Both the position numbers and the translations under genes were made by a program. 64,000 nt of DNA, from positions 52,054 through 116,053 of the forward strand of contig CAZVDE010000001.1 of assembly GCA_964626065.1 (NCBI GenBank), in the 5' to 3' direction. Under the pieces are notes generated by a model that saw nothing but the letters and a program-made list of their open reading frames with translations, ran no database searches and was not told the origin of the DNA. How positions within the stretch are numbered: position 1 is the stretch's first letter; the number at the start of each line of letters is the position of its first letter. This document shows, in pieces, positions 32,907 through 40,776 of the stretch. The stretch comes from UBA3910 sp964626065. GTDB lineage: Bacteria; Bacillota; Limnochordia; Darwinibacteriales; Darwinibacteriaceae.

Positions 32907-34919
32907 ATGCGAAGACGACTGCCGTTGGCCGTATTTTTCTTGGCCTTGACTCTGCTCATTATGGGCGCCGCCGTGCGAGCGGAGCAGCCTAGATTAGTAC
33001 TTGACAATCAATATATCCGCATTGTGGTCAACAATAGGGAAACGGACAAGGGCCGCTTTGCAGTGGGAACAACGGGCGGGGACCCCAATAGGGATACTGA
33101 TCGCAACAAACACCTCATTTATGGAGGCGACGATCCCTGGACTTCCTATACCACAATTAGAGTGGGCAGGCAAAATTATGTTTTCGGCAGCCCAACCGAA
33201 AGAAGGGCAGGCTACCGCGGGCAATACGGAGAGATGATTCAAGCCCCCACCATTGTTGATAACTCGATTCAAAGCTGTTGGCGGCTTGGGCCCTTAAAGG
33301 TATGGCAGATTCTCACCATCACCCGCGGCTCAACAACCGGGCTGATGGACACGGCGCGTATTGAGTACCATCTGGAAAACGAGGATTCGATCTCCCACTT
33401 TGTGGGCCTGCGGTTGATGCTGGACACAATGCTCGGTTCCAACGATGGCGCCCCGTTTTTAGTGGAAGACAAACAAGTTGACTCTGACACAGGCTATCTG
33501 GGCGAAAAGGTCCCACAGCATTGGCTCGCTTTTGATTCGTTGGCCGATCCCCAGGTGATTTCTCAGGGCACGTTGGTCGGGGCGGATCTGACCGCACCCG
33601 ATGAAGTTTATTTCACCAATTGGGGCAGTCTGGCCGATAATATTTGGCATTTTGATCTCACGCCGGGCAGAGATTTTCTGCGTGCCGGGGAATACGAATT
33701 GGACAGCGCAATAGCCATTTTTTGGAAGGAAAAGCCCCTGGCACCGGGCGAGTCTCGTAGTTTTGTATCCTATTACGGCCTAGGCGGCGTAACGATTGCG
33801 CCCGGGGATCTTTTCGTAGGGCTGCATTCTCCCAAACAGATTACAGCCGATCCGGATAAAAGAGAGACTTTCCCCATTACCGCCTATGTGCAAAACGCGG
33901 GGGAGGGCGAAGCGCTGGATGTTACGGCCGAATTACAACTGCCCCGAGGCCTAAAGCTTGTTGGGGGCTCGGCAAAGGCGAATCTGGGGAATTTGCCCCC
34001 GGGCGATATGAGGCCGATCAGCTGGCAGGTGTGGGCAGATGGCAGCGTTGATGACGTCTTGGTTTACAAAGTAGAGGTGAAGGCCGAAAACAGCGATGCC
34101 AACTCCGCCAAGGAGAGCATCCAAGTAGTCAGCCCGGCTCAGCTGAAGATTTCCTTCGAAGTACCGGAAACATTACAGATCAGCGATGAACAATATTACC
34201 CGGCTGCCTTTGAATTGAAGGCCCGGGTGCGCAATGAGGGGGGCCTGCCGTCTTATGGCAATATATTTGAAATTTCGCACCCCTTTTCGGTGCTCTTGAA
34301 AAAAGAAAGCCAAAAGAGGTTTGTGCCCATCGTCGATGCCGGCGAGGAAGTTACCCTCTCCTGGACTGTCCGTCCAACAGATGGTTTCCGCGGCGGAAAT
34401 TTGTATTACGGTTTAACAATGCAGAGCGAAAAAGGGCAGCAGCCCGCACTTAACCGCTCCACATATGCCCCCGATTTGCTGCCCAAGATCTGGGTCGGTC
34501 AACCGCAGTTTAGCGGCGGGTCGCTCAAGGCGGGCGGCCGCTTTCAGGTAGCGATTTGGGCCACGAATGTGCCCGATCTCGCCAGCGCCGAATTGGAACT
34601 GGACTTTGATCCCGAATTGCTGGAAATTGTGGGCGGTTCTTTGGATATTTCCCAAGGAACGCTGTTCGCCGCGGCGGACAGCCGCTGGCAGATACCGAGA
34701 GTTTTCAATGACACGGGCAGCGTTATAGGTTTTCGGGGCGAATGGACAGGAGAGCCTTTGCCGCCCTTAAGCTACGGCACCCTGTTTACCGTCCACTTTA
34801 AAGCTAAACAAGCGGGTTTGGCCGTCCTCGGCCTAGAACATGTTACAATCAGGGACAGTGAGGGCAATCCCGTGGACTGCGACATTCAGCACGGAGAGTT
34901 GATTATTCAACCTGAGTAG
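32907..34919 (+). CDS. Secreted multidomain protein with CARDB-like and cohesin-like domains
   Basis: About 670 residues. Signal peptide (LPLAVFFLALTLLIMGAAVRA), then a large beta-rich N-terminal region (about 25-300; GRFAVGTTGGDPNRDTDRNKH, IYGGDDPWTSYTTIRV), then CARDB/DUF11-like beta-sandwich modules (about 310-510), and a C-terminal cohesin-like domain (LASAELELDFDPELLEIVGG with a final VTIRDSEGNPVDC). Exported; function unknown. ATG 32907 after AGGAAAGGTGG is preferred over an upstream ATG overlapping the TonB-like gene. Probably an envelope or surface protein of the same operon. Confidence 0.75.
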   Translation: MRRRLPLAVFFLALTLLIMGAAVRAEQPRLVLDNQYIRIVVNNRETDKGRFAVGTTGGDPNRDTDRNKHLIYGGDDPWTSYTTIRVGRQNYVFGSPTERRAGYRGQYGEMIQAPTIVDNSIQSCWRLGPLKVWQILTITRGSTTGLMDTARIEYHLENEDSISHFVGLRLMLDTMLGSNDGAPFLVEDKQVDSDTGYLGEKVPQHWLAFDSLADPQVISQGTLVGADLTAPDEVYFTNWGSLADNIWHFDLTPGRDFLRAGEYELDSAIAIFWKEKPLAPGESRSFVSYYGLGGVTIAPGDLFVGLHSPKQITADPDKRETFPITAYVQNAGEGEALDVTAELQLPRGLKLVGGSAKANLGNLPPGDMRPISWQVWADGSVDDVLVYKVEVKAENSDANSAKESIQVVSPAQLKISFEVPETLQISDEQYYPAAFELKARVRNEGGLPSYGNIFEISHPFSVLLKKESQKRFVPIVDAGEEVTLSWTVRPTDGFRGGNLYYGLTMQSEKGQQPALNRSTYAPDLLPKIWVGQPQFSGGSLKAGGRFQVAIWATNVPDLASAELELDFDPELLEIVGGSLDISQGTLFAAADSRWQIPRVFNDTGSVIGFRGEWTGEPLPPLSYGTLFTVHFKAKQAGLAVLGLEHVTIRDSEGNPVDCDIQHGELIIQPE

Positions 34920-34930
34920 GAGGTTCTTAA

Positions 34931-36055
34931 ATGAACAAGAAAAAGGTTATTTGCACTCTGCTTAGCGTCATTTTGTTTAATCTGATCGCATCGGCCGGTG
35001 CAGCCGCCAGGCCAACCGACGTCCCGGTGGATCACTGGGCGTACCACGCGGTTAATACCGCGTTGAGCAAGAATTACTTAAGTGTTTTTGAAGACGGTAC
35101 TTTCAAGGGGAGCGGCGCGGTGGATCGCTATACCCTGGCTAATGTCATCTATCTGCTCTTGGAAGAAATACAAGTGGCGGAGATTAAGAAAACGTCCGCT
35201 GAATTGACCGAGATTCGCGATCTGTCCTTGCAGCTGGAAAAGGATCTGGGCTTGTGGTATGCGGATCGGGAAGCACTGCAGGAAGAATTGAAAAAAATGA
35301 GAGAAGGGGCCATCGCTGCGGATGAACGGCTATCTCGCGTAGTGGAAAGCCAGCAAACGACAAGTGCCGGACAGGAAAAACAGATTCAAGACCTGCAGGC
35401 CCAGCTGGCAGCCGTGGACTTCAGCATCGATGAAATGCTGGGTACGCTAAAGACCATGGCCTCCCAAATCCAAGGGCACCAGGCTTCTTTGGGAGATAAA
35501 GACGAACTTCTCGACGATCTGGTTGATGCCTTGCTGATCTTGGACGAACAGGTCTATGCACATGAAATTGCCCTGCAGGATCTTGAAGGACAGCTCGGCA
35601 ATCTCGCGGCGGAAAAAACGTTAGGGTTTGCGAAGCTGGAAGCGGAACTTGCGGAACAGATTGCTGTCATGGACGGGCGGAACAAGGAACTGGAAACGAA
35701 TCTGCGAAATCTGGCCGCACTGCTCAAACAGGAAACAGAAAAGGGTAAGGCTTTAGCCCTGGAACTGGCGAAAACCGAAGGCAACCTCGAGGCTATGGAA
35801 GAGAACATAAACAACTTGCGTCACGATAAGAGTGCAATCGAAGCGATCAACGCAAACATCAAAGCACAGGTCGACTCGGCTTTTATCAGAGAAAAACGTT
35901 TAGAAAGCCAGATTAAAGAACTGGAAGAAGAGTTTACGGCTTATAGGGCTTCCGCTGAAAAAGAAATCAAATCCTCTAAGACGCTGGCCATGGTTGCCAT
36001 AGCGGTAGGAGCAATCGGGGCGATAATAGGCGCATCAATGGGAGCGGGGCTGTAA
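34931..36055 (+). CDS. SLH-domain, coiled-coil, membrane-anchored protein (Omp-alpha-like tether)
   Basis: 374 residues: signal peptide (about 1-27), one SLH domain (VPVDHWAYHAVNTALSKNYL to about 78), a long heptad-rich coiled coil (about 80-345, Leu/Glu/Lys/Ala-rich), and a C-terminal hydrophobic helix (TLAMVAIAVGAIGAIIGASM). This is the architecture of Thermotoga Omp-alpha, where SLH binds the cell wall, the coil crosses the periplasm and the tail anchors in the outer membrane. It ends the exb-ton gene group; a terminator follows. Confidence 0.82.
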   Translation: MNKKKVICTLLSVILFNLIASAGAAARPTDVPVDHWAYHAVNTALSKNYLSVFEDGTFKGSGAVDRYTLANVIYLLLEEIQVAEIKKTSAELTEIRDLSLQLEKDLGLWYADREALQEELKKMREGAIAADERLSRVVESQQTTSAGQEKQIQDLQAQLAAVDFSIDEMLGTLKTMASQIQGHQASLGDKDELLDDLVDALLILDEQVYAHEIALQDLEGQLGNLAAEKTLGFAKLEAELAEQIAVMDGRNKELETNLRNLAALLKQETEKGKALALELAKTEGNLEAMEENINNLRHDKSAIEAINANIKAQVDSAFIREKRLESQIKELEEEFTAYRASAEKEIKSSKTLAMVAIAVGAIGAIIGASMGAGL

Positions 36056-36084
36056 GATAACGTCCTTAGTCATAAACCTTCCTT

Positions 36085-36119
36085 AAGAAAGCGGGGTGGC
36101 CGGGCCACTCCGCTTTCTT
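36085..36119 (+). terminator. Strong intrinsic terminator after the SLH gene
   Basis: The arms 36085-36101 and 36103-36119 are complementary over about 15-17 bp with one G-U pair, with a GC-rich core and an A-rich 5' side/T-rich 3' side. It separates the envelope cluster from the spoVA genes. Confidence 0.8.
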
Positions 36120-36148
36120 GCATACTTTCCCCCTTTTCCAGCATAATA
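36120..36148 (+). promoter_or_regulatory. Candidate sigma-G promoter of the spoVA genes
   Basis: GCATA (36120-36124), 17 bases, then CATAATA (36142-36148). This fits the forespore sigma-G pattern (GHATR, about 18 bases, CATnnTA), and spoVA is a classical sigma-G operon. It ends 27 bases before spoVAC. Confidence 0.55.
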
Positions 36149-36175
36149 AGAAAGGTTAAGCGAAAGGGGGATTTC

Positions 36176-36616
36176 ATGGAACCCAAGGAGTATCAACAAC
36201 TAGTCCAGCAGAACTCCGCGCCGCGGCCGATCGTAAAAAACACGCTCATGGCCTTTTTGATCGGGGGGCTTTTTTGTGTTTTGGGCCAGGTGTTCTTAGA
36301 TATTGCTTTGCTGATTGAAAGCACAGAAATGGAAGCGGCGGCAGTCACTTTAGCGGCCATGATTTTCGTCGGTACCGTCCTGACCGGCCTGGGCGTATAC
36401 GATGAAATTGCGGAAGTGGCCGGGGCGGGGGCGGCAGTGCCCATCACGGGTTTTGCTAACACTGTTACCTCTGCCGCTATGGAGTTTCGTAGGGAAGGGT
36501 TTTTGTTGGGAATGGGAACGAAAATGTTTGTGATAGCCGGCCCGGTTATTGTGTATGGGATTCTTTCCGGTTTTATAGTGGCCTTGCTTAAGGCCTTGTT
36601 CACCGGGTTATTTTAG
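36176..36616 (+). CDS. spoVAC: Stage V sporulation protein AC
   Basis: Inner-membrane component of the SpoVA channel that moves dipicolinic acid into the forespore and out at germination. 146 residues with four to five hydrophobic segments; the opening MEPKEYQQLVQQNSAPRP and FLIGGLFCVLGQ are typical of the family, as is EVAGAGAAVPITGFANTV. ATG with AAAGGGGG upstream. First of three consecutive spoVA genes. Confidence 0.95.
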   Translation: MEPKEYQQLVQQNSAPRPIVKNTLMAFLIGGLFCVLGQVFLDIALLIESTEMEAAAVTLAAMIFVGTVLTGLGVYDEIAEVAGAGAAVPITGFANTVTSAAMEFRREGFLLGMGTKMFVIAGPVIVYGILSGFIVALLKALFTGLF

Positions 36617-36630
36617 GGAGGGTTGTTTAG

Positions 36631-37635
36631 TTGGCAAACAGGCTAGGCAAGCAAACGGTGACATTCAGCACCCAGCCCAGGCTGCACAGCAGCTACACCA
36701 TAGTAGGCCCTTTGGAGGGGAAGGGGCCCCATGCCCTGGATTTCCAAGAGATTCTCAAGGACGACATGCTGCGGCAAAAAACGCCGGAAAAGGCGGAAAG
36801 GCTGATGCTGGAGACGGCAATTGAAAAAACCCTATCTGCCGGGCAGCTCAAACCCGCTGATCTGCAATTCTTTTTAGCCGGTGATTTGTTAAACCAAATA
36901 ACAACCTCTTCCTTAGCGGCCCGCAATTACCCCGTATCCTTTTTGGGTTTGTACGGAGCCTGCTCCACTTTCCTGGAGGCGATGGGCTTAGCCGGTGTCC
37001 TGCTGCAAGGCGGTTTTGCCGAAAAGGTCTTGATCGGTACCGCCAGCCATTACCAAACGGCTGAAAGGCAGTTTCGCTACCCGGTGGAACTCAATGTGCA
37101 GCATACCGAGATCAATCACCATACCGTGACCGGCGCCGCAGCCGCGGTGCTTTCCAATGTGGGGGCGGGGCCGTGCCTGACGCATGCCACCTTCGGCTCG
37201 GTAACGGATTGGGGGCTGAAAAACGCCCAAGATCTGGGCAGCGCCATGGCCCCCGCAGCATTTTCCACCCTCAAGCAGCATCTTACGGATACCCAAAGAA
37301 CACTCGAGGATTACGATCTAATCCTGACCGGGGATTTAGGTAAGCAGGGTAGTAAAATGCTGAAGATCTTGCTGCAAAAAGAGAATTTTGCCGGTCTGGA
37401 CCGCTTGGAGGACGGAGGCGCCCAAATTTACGGATCCGATCTTAAGACGGGAGCGGGCGGAAGCGGGGCCGCTTGTGTTGCGGTGATGACATTAGGTTAT
37501 CTTTTGAATAAGCTAAATGCAGGGCGCGTCAAACGGGTGTTGGTAATCGCCACGGGGGCGCTTTTAAGCGCCTTGTCCGTGGGCCAGGGTGAAACGATCC
37601 CCTGTATAGCACACGCCGTTGCCTTGGAAAGATAG
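36631..37635 (+). CDS. spoVAD: Stage V sporulation protein AD
   Basis: Cytosolic-side SpoVA subunit that binds dipicolinic acid, with a thiolase-like fold. 334 residues: signatures include YGACSTFLEAMGLAG, GTASHYQTAERQFRYPVELN and DLGKQGSKML. TTG start 8 bases after AGGGAGG. Overall length and neighbours match the usual spoVAC-D-E order. Confidence 0.95.
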   Translation: MANRLGKQTVTFSTQPRLHSSYTIVGPLEGKGPHALDFQEILKDDMLRQKTPEKAERLMLETAIEKTLSAGQLKPADLQFFLAGDLLNQITTSSLAARNYPVSFLGLYGACSTFLEAMGLAGVLLQGGFAEKVLIGTASHYQTAERQFRYPVELNVQHTEINHHTVTGAAAAVLSNVGAGPCLTHATFGSVTDWGLKNAQDLGSAMAPAAFSTLKQHLTDTQRTLEDYDLILTGDLGKQGSKMLKILLQKENFAGLDRLEDGGAQIYGSDLKTGAGGSGAACVAVMTLGYLLNKLNAGRVKRVLVIATGALLSALSVGQGETIPCIAHAVALER

Positions 37636-37644
37636 GAGGACATT

Positions 37645-37995
37645 ATGCAGTACCTAATCGCTTTTGCGGTGGGAGGTGCAATCTGTGCCGCGGCCCAGAT
37701 CATCCTGGACACGACCAATTTGCAAGCGGCACACATTCTTGTCGGTTTAGTTAGTTTGGGGGCGATCTTGAGCGGTTTGGGATTGTATGAACCATTCCAA
37801 AAATTTGCGGGAGCTGGTGCTTTAGTGCCGGTGTTAGGCTTTGGAAGCTCAATTACAAAAGGGATGCTGTCCGAAATAAAAAGATTGGGATGGGAGGGGT
37901 TATTCACCGGGGCTTTTGAAATCACGGGACTGGGTTTGGCCGCCTCCATCGTCTTTAGTTCCTTCACCGCTTTACTGCGCCAGCCCAAAAAATAA
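37645..37995 (+). CDS. spoVAE: Stage V sporulation protein AE (AEb type)
   Basis: Short membrane subunit of the SpoVA channel, 116 residues, with several hydrophobic helices and the motif FAGAGALVPVLGFGSSITKG near its middle. Related in sequence to SpoVAC. ATG start 10 bases after spoVAD. No spoVAA, AB, AEa or AF genes are adjacent, so only the core C-D-E set is present here. Confidence 0.93.
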   Translation: MQYLIAFAVGGAICAAAQIILDTTNLQAAHILVGLVSLGAILSGLGLYEPFQKFAGAGALVPVLGFGSSITKGMLSEIKRLGWEGLFTGAFEITGLGLAASIVFSSFTALLRQPKK

Positions 37996-38000
37996 TGCAA

Positions 38001-38045
38001 GAACCCCGCCCCGGTCGGCCGCTTGGCTGCCCGGGGTTCGTTTAT
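38001..38045 (+). terminator. Terminator after the spoVA genes
   Basis: GAACCCCG (38001-38008) pairs with CGGGGTTC (38032-38039), enclosing a second stem CGGCC/GGCTG; a T-rich stretch (GTTTATTCTTC) follows. Confidence 0.75.
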
Positions 38046-38128
38046 TCTTCTTTCGGGGAGGAAAACATTCCCACAAGTAGAAGTATTTACAGGAACTTCT
38101 GTACGGGTTATCCGAAAAGGGGGATCTT

Positions 38129-38611
38129 ATGAAAGAGAGACAATTAGTAGTATTTCGACTGCATAATGAGGAATTCGGTGTTGAGATTACAGATGTACGC
38201 GAAATAGTCAAGCCGCGGCACATTACCCGTCTGCCCCATGTAGCGGATTACATTGAGGGCGTGACTAATTTGCGCGGCGAAGTAATCCCCGTGATCTGCC
38301 TGCGCAAGCGTTTCGGTTTAGATGCCCAGCAGGATACACAAGATACCCGCATTATAATCCTGGAAATTAACGATAACATGGTCGGCTTTATTGTGGATGC
38401 GGTCACGGAAACACTGCGTTTAGCCGAGGAGGCTATCGAGCCGCCCCCATCCAGCATTGCCGGGCTGCGCGCCGATTACCTGGCGGGTGTGGGCAAGCTC
38501 GACGATCGCTTGCTGATCCTATTAGAGGTAGACAAGATACTTACGAGCGAAGAGCAGATCCAACTGCAATCTCTGCCCAAAGAAGAACAAGTTGAGGCCG
38601 CAGCGGAATAA
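38129..38611 (+). CDS. cheW: Chemotaxis adaptor protein CheW
   Basis: Scaffold linking chemoreceptors to CheA. 160 residues: VFRLHNEEFGVEITDVREIVK, the conserved ITRLPHVADYIEGVTNLRGEVIPVICLRKRFG, and GFIVDAVTETLRL. ATG start after AAAAGGGGG. It opens the chemotaxis/motor cluster but is separated from fliM by a likely sigma-D promoter. A small inverted repeat (AGAAGT/ACTTCT, 38079-38100) lies in its leader. Confidence 0.94.
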   Translation: MKERQLVVFRLHNEEFGVEITDVREIVKPRHITRLPHVADYIEGVTNLRGEVIPVICLRKRFGLDAQQDTQDTRIIILEINDNMVGFIVDAVTETLRLAEEAIEPPPSSIAGLRADYLAGVGKLDDRLLILLEVDKILTSEEQIQLQSLPKEEQVEAAAE

Positions 38612-38624
38612 TCAGGCCTTAGCT

Positions 38625-38651
38625 TAAGCAGCGGCCCCCATGTGCCGATAG
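38625..38651 (+). promoter_or_regulatory. Sigma-D (flagellar, FliA-type) promoter upstream of fliM
   Basis: TAAG (38625-38628), exactly 15 bases, then GCCGATAG (38644-38651), against the consensus TAAA, 15 bases, GCCGATAA. Its predicted transcript would begin a little before a short hairpin (GGGGC/GCCCC, 38661-38675) and the strong AAAGGAGGT of fliM. Confidence 0.7.
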
Positions 38652-38694
38652 AAAGAACAGGGGGCTTGATGCCCCGGTAAAGGAGGTGGGTTTC

Positions 38695-39687
38695 GTGCAT
38701 GATATTTTATCTCAGGAAGAAATTGACATGTTGATTCGAGCCGCGGGACAGCCTGACCACGAGCTGGAAGAAGACGCGGCCGCCGAGGAAGAACCTCTGT
38801 ATGATTTCAGCAAACCTAACAAGTTTTCCAAAGAGCATCTGCGCGCACTGCACAGAATCCACGACCAGTTTTCGCGCACCTATTCGGGCTTAATGTCAGC
38901 CAAACTTCGCAACCGCCTGGAGCTGCGTGTTCATTCCATCGAACAGCTGGCTTTCGGGGATTTTGTCAGTTCCCTGCCAAACCCTTCTGTCCTAAGTGTT
39001 TTCCATGTGCAGCCCCTAGAGGGTTATGCCGTTTTGCAGTTCACGCCCGATATTGCCTTTTTACTGCACGATCGCCTCTGTGGCGGTGATGGGCAGCCCA
39101 TGGGGAGGGCGAGGGGGTTGACTGATATTGAAGCCGCGGTGCTGAGGCGGCAAGTGATCAGTGTTTTTTCTTCACTGCTTGCCGACGCCTGGCAGGACGT
39201 GGCCGAACTGAAATTTGGACTGGATTATATAGAAAGCAACCCGCAGTTTCTCCAGATTGCATCGGAGCGAGATGTAATTGCCTTAGTGACTATGCGTTTT
39301 GAGCTGAACGGAATATCGGACATGATTACCATTTGCCTGCCCCATCGCACTTTAGAACCGATCATGAAAGATTTGACCCAAATTCGCATGTTTGAATCGC
39401 TGCGCAGGCCTGACCCGGCCGGAATTGAGGCGCTGAAAGCCAAGGTCCGGGAGGCGATTGTCCCCGTTGAGGTAGAGTTGGGCAGAGCGAGCGTCACGGT
39501 ACAGGATCTTTTAGATTTGGCCAAGGGAGACGTAATTCCCCTGGACCGCAAGAAAAGCGAAACATTAGATGTCAAGGTGGGGACCATGACTAAATTTAAA
39601 GGGACACCGGGCAGGCTGGGATCCCGCCTGGGTGTAGTAATAACAGCAGTCTGCGAAGGGGAAGGGGGGCCCACGGATGAACGATGA
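38695..39687 (+). CDS. fliM: Flagellar motor switch protein FliM
   Basis: C-ring switch protein that binds phospho-CheY. 330 residues: N-terminal CheY-binding peptide LSQEEIDMLIRAA, acidic linker, CheC-like middle domain with RIHDQFSRTYSGLMSAKLR, and a C-terminal SpoA/FliN-like domain (VEVELGRASVTVQDLLDLAKGD). GTG 38695, 7 bases after AAAGGAGGT, is preferred to GTG 38686, which lies inside the ribosome-binding site. Overlaps fliY by 11 bases. Confidence 0.95.
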   Translation: MHDILSQEEIDMLIRAAGQPDHELEEDAAAEEEPLYDFSKPNKFSKEHLRALHRIHDQFSRTYSGLMSAKLRNRLELRVHSIEQLAFGDFVSSLPNPSVLSVFHVQPLEGYAVLQFTPDIAFLLHDRLCGGDGQPMGRARGLTDIEAAVLRRQVISVFSSLLADAWQDVAELKFGLDYIESNPQFLQIASERDVIALVTMRFELNGISDMITICLPHRTLEPIMKDLTQIRMFESLRRPDPAGIEALKAKVREAIVPVEVELGRASVTVQDLLDLAKGDVIPLDRKKSETLDVKVGTMTKFKGTPGRLGSRLGVVITAVCEGEGGPTDER

Positions 39688-40765
39688 AATGCTATCTCAA
39701 GAGGAATTGGATGCCCTTCTCGCTCAGCATCAGAGCCAAAAGGAGCCGCCCGAAGAAACGGCCGCGTCACCCGCAGCCGCTATTTTCGATGTAGATGATT
39801 TTCTCAGCCCGGACGAACAGGATACCTTGGGCGAAATAGGCAATATATCTATGGGTTCGGCGGCTACCGCCCTAAGCACATTGGTCAACCGCAAAGTCAG
39901 CATTACCGTGCCTGATGTAGGTATAGCCACGCCTAGATCGTTAAGCGAATCCTACCCCATCCCGTGTATTGTTGTCAATGTCAACTACAGCGAGGGCCTG
40001 AGGGGGCAAAACATTTTAGTGATTCGTGAACGGGATGCCTTGGTTATTGGTAATTTAATGATGGGCGAAGATGGAACCGAGCTGCCTGCCGAACTTGATG
40101 AAATATATCTTAGTGCCGTCACAGAAGCGATGAATATGATGATGGGGTCAGCATCAACCGCTATGTCTGAATTATTCGGGCAATTAATTGAGATTACACC
40201 CCCAACCGCCATGCGGCGCGATCTCTCGCAAGATGCCCTGGCGGAGGACATGCCCCACGAAAACCCCGCCGTAACCATTTCCTTTAAAATGGAAATAGGC
40301 GATTTGGTTGACAGCTCCATACTGCAGGTTATAGATACCGATTTCGCCAAAGAAATGGTCTCCAGGCTTATGCCGCCTGAGCCCGAGGAAGAACCGGAGG
40401 TAAGAGCGGAGACCGCATCCTGGGCGGACTTAAAACAAGAAACGCTCGAGACGGGCAGCCCGCAAGCGGTTGCTTCTGCTTTTGAATTGACTCAGGATTT
40501 GGGCAACATCAATATCGATCTAATCCGGGATATTCCCGTTCAAGTCAGGGCAGTATTGGGCCGGACCAAAATGTCCATTGATAACATTCTACGCCTAGGT
40601 CCCGGCCATATCATGGAACTTGATTCTTTGCACGGGGAACCGATTGAACTTTTTGCCAATGATACTTTGGTCGCCCGGGGCGAAGTGGTCGTTGTGGGCG
40701 AACAATTCGGCGTGCGCATTACGGAAATCGCTACGCAAAAGGATCGTATTGTCAGCATACGCTAA
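39677..40765 (+). CDS. fliY: Flagellar motor switch phosphatase FliY
   Basis: Switch protein combining CheC-type phosphatase domains with a FliN-like C-terminus, 362 residues. N-terminal LSQEELDALLAQH peptide, two CheC-type active-site helices (DTLGEIGNISMGSAATAL and SAVTEAMNMMMGSASTAM), then a SpoA domain (IPVQVRAVLGRTKMSIDNILRLGPG). It removes phosphate from CheY at the motor. Overlaps fliM; cheA follows after 11 bases. Confidence 0.94.
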   Translation: MNDEMLSQEELDALLAQHQSQKEPPEETAASPAAAIFDVDDFLSPDEQDTLGEIGNISMGSAATALSTLVNRKVSITVPDVGIATPRSLSESYPIPCIVVNVNYSEGLRGQNILVIRERDALVIGNLMMGEDGTELPAELDEIYLSAVTEAMNMMMGSASTAMSELFGQLIEITPPTAMRRDLSQDALAEDMPHENPAVTISFKMEIGDLVDSSILQVIDTDFAKEMVSRLMPPEPEEEPEVRAETASWADLKQETLETGSPQAVASAFELTQDLGNINIDLIRDIPVQVRAVLGRTKMSIDNILRLGPGHIMELDSLHGEPIELFANDTLVARGEVVVVGEQFGVRITEIATQKDRIVSIR

Positions 40766-40776
40766 GGGGGAAGTTC

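Noticed and set aside
38640..38694. Possible c-di-GMP riboswitch before fliM
   Set aside because: The region is too short and lacks conserved GEMM motifs; a sigma-D promoter plus a short hairpin explains it.
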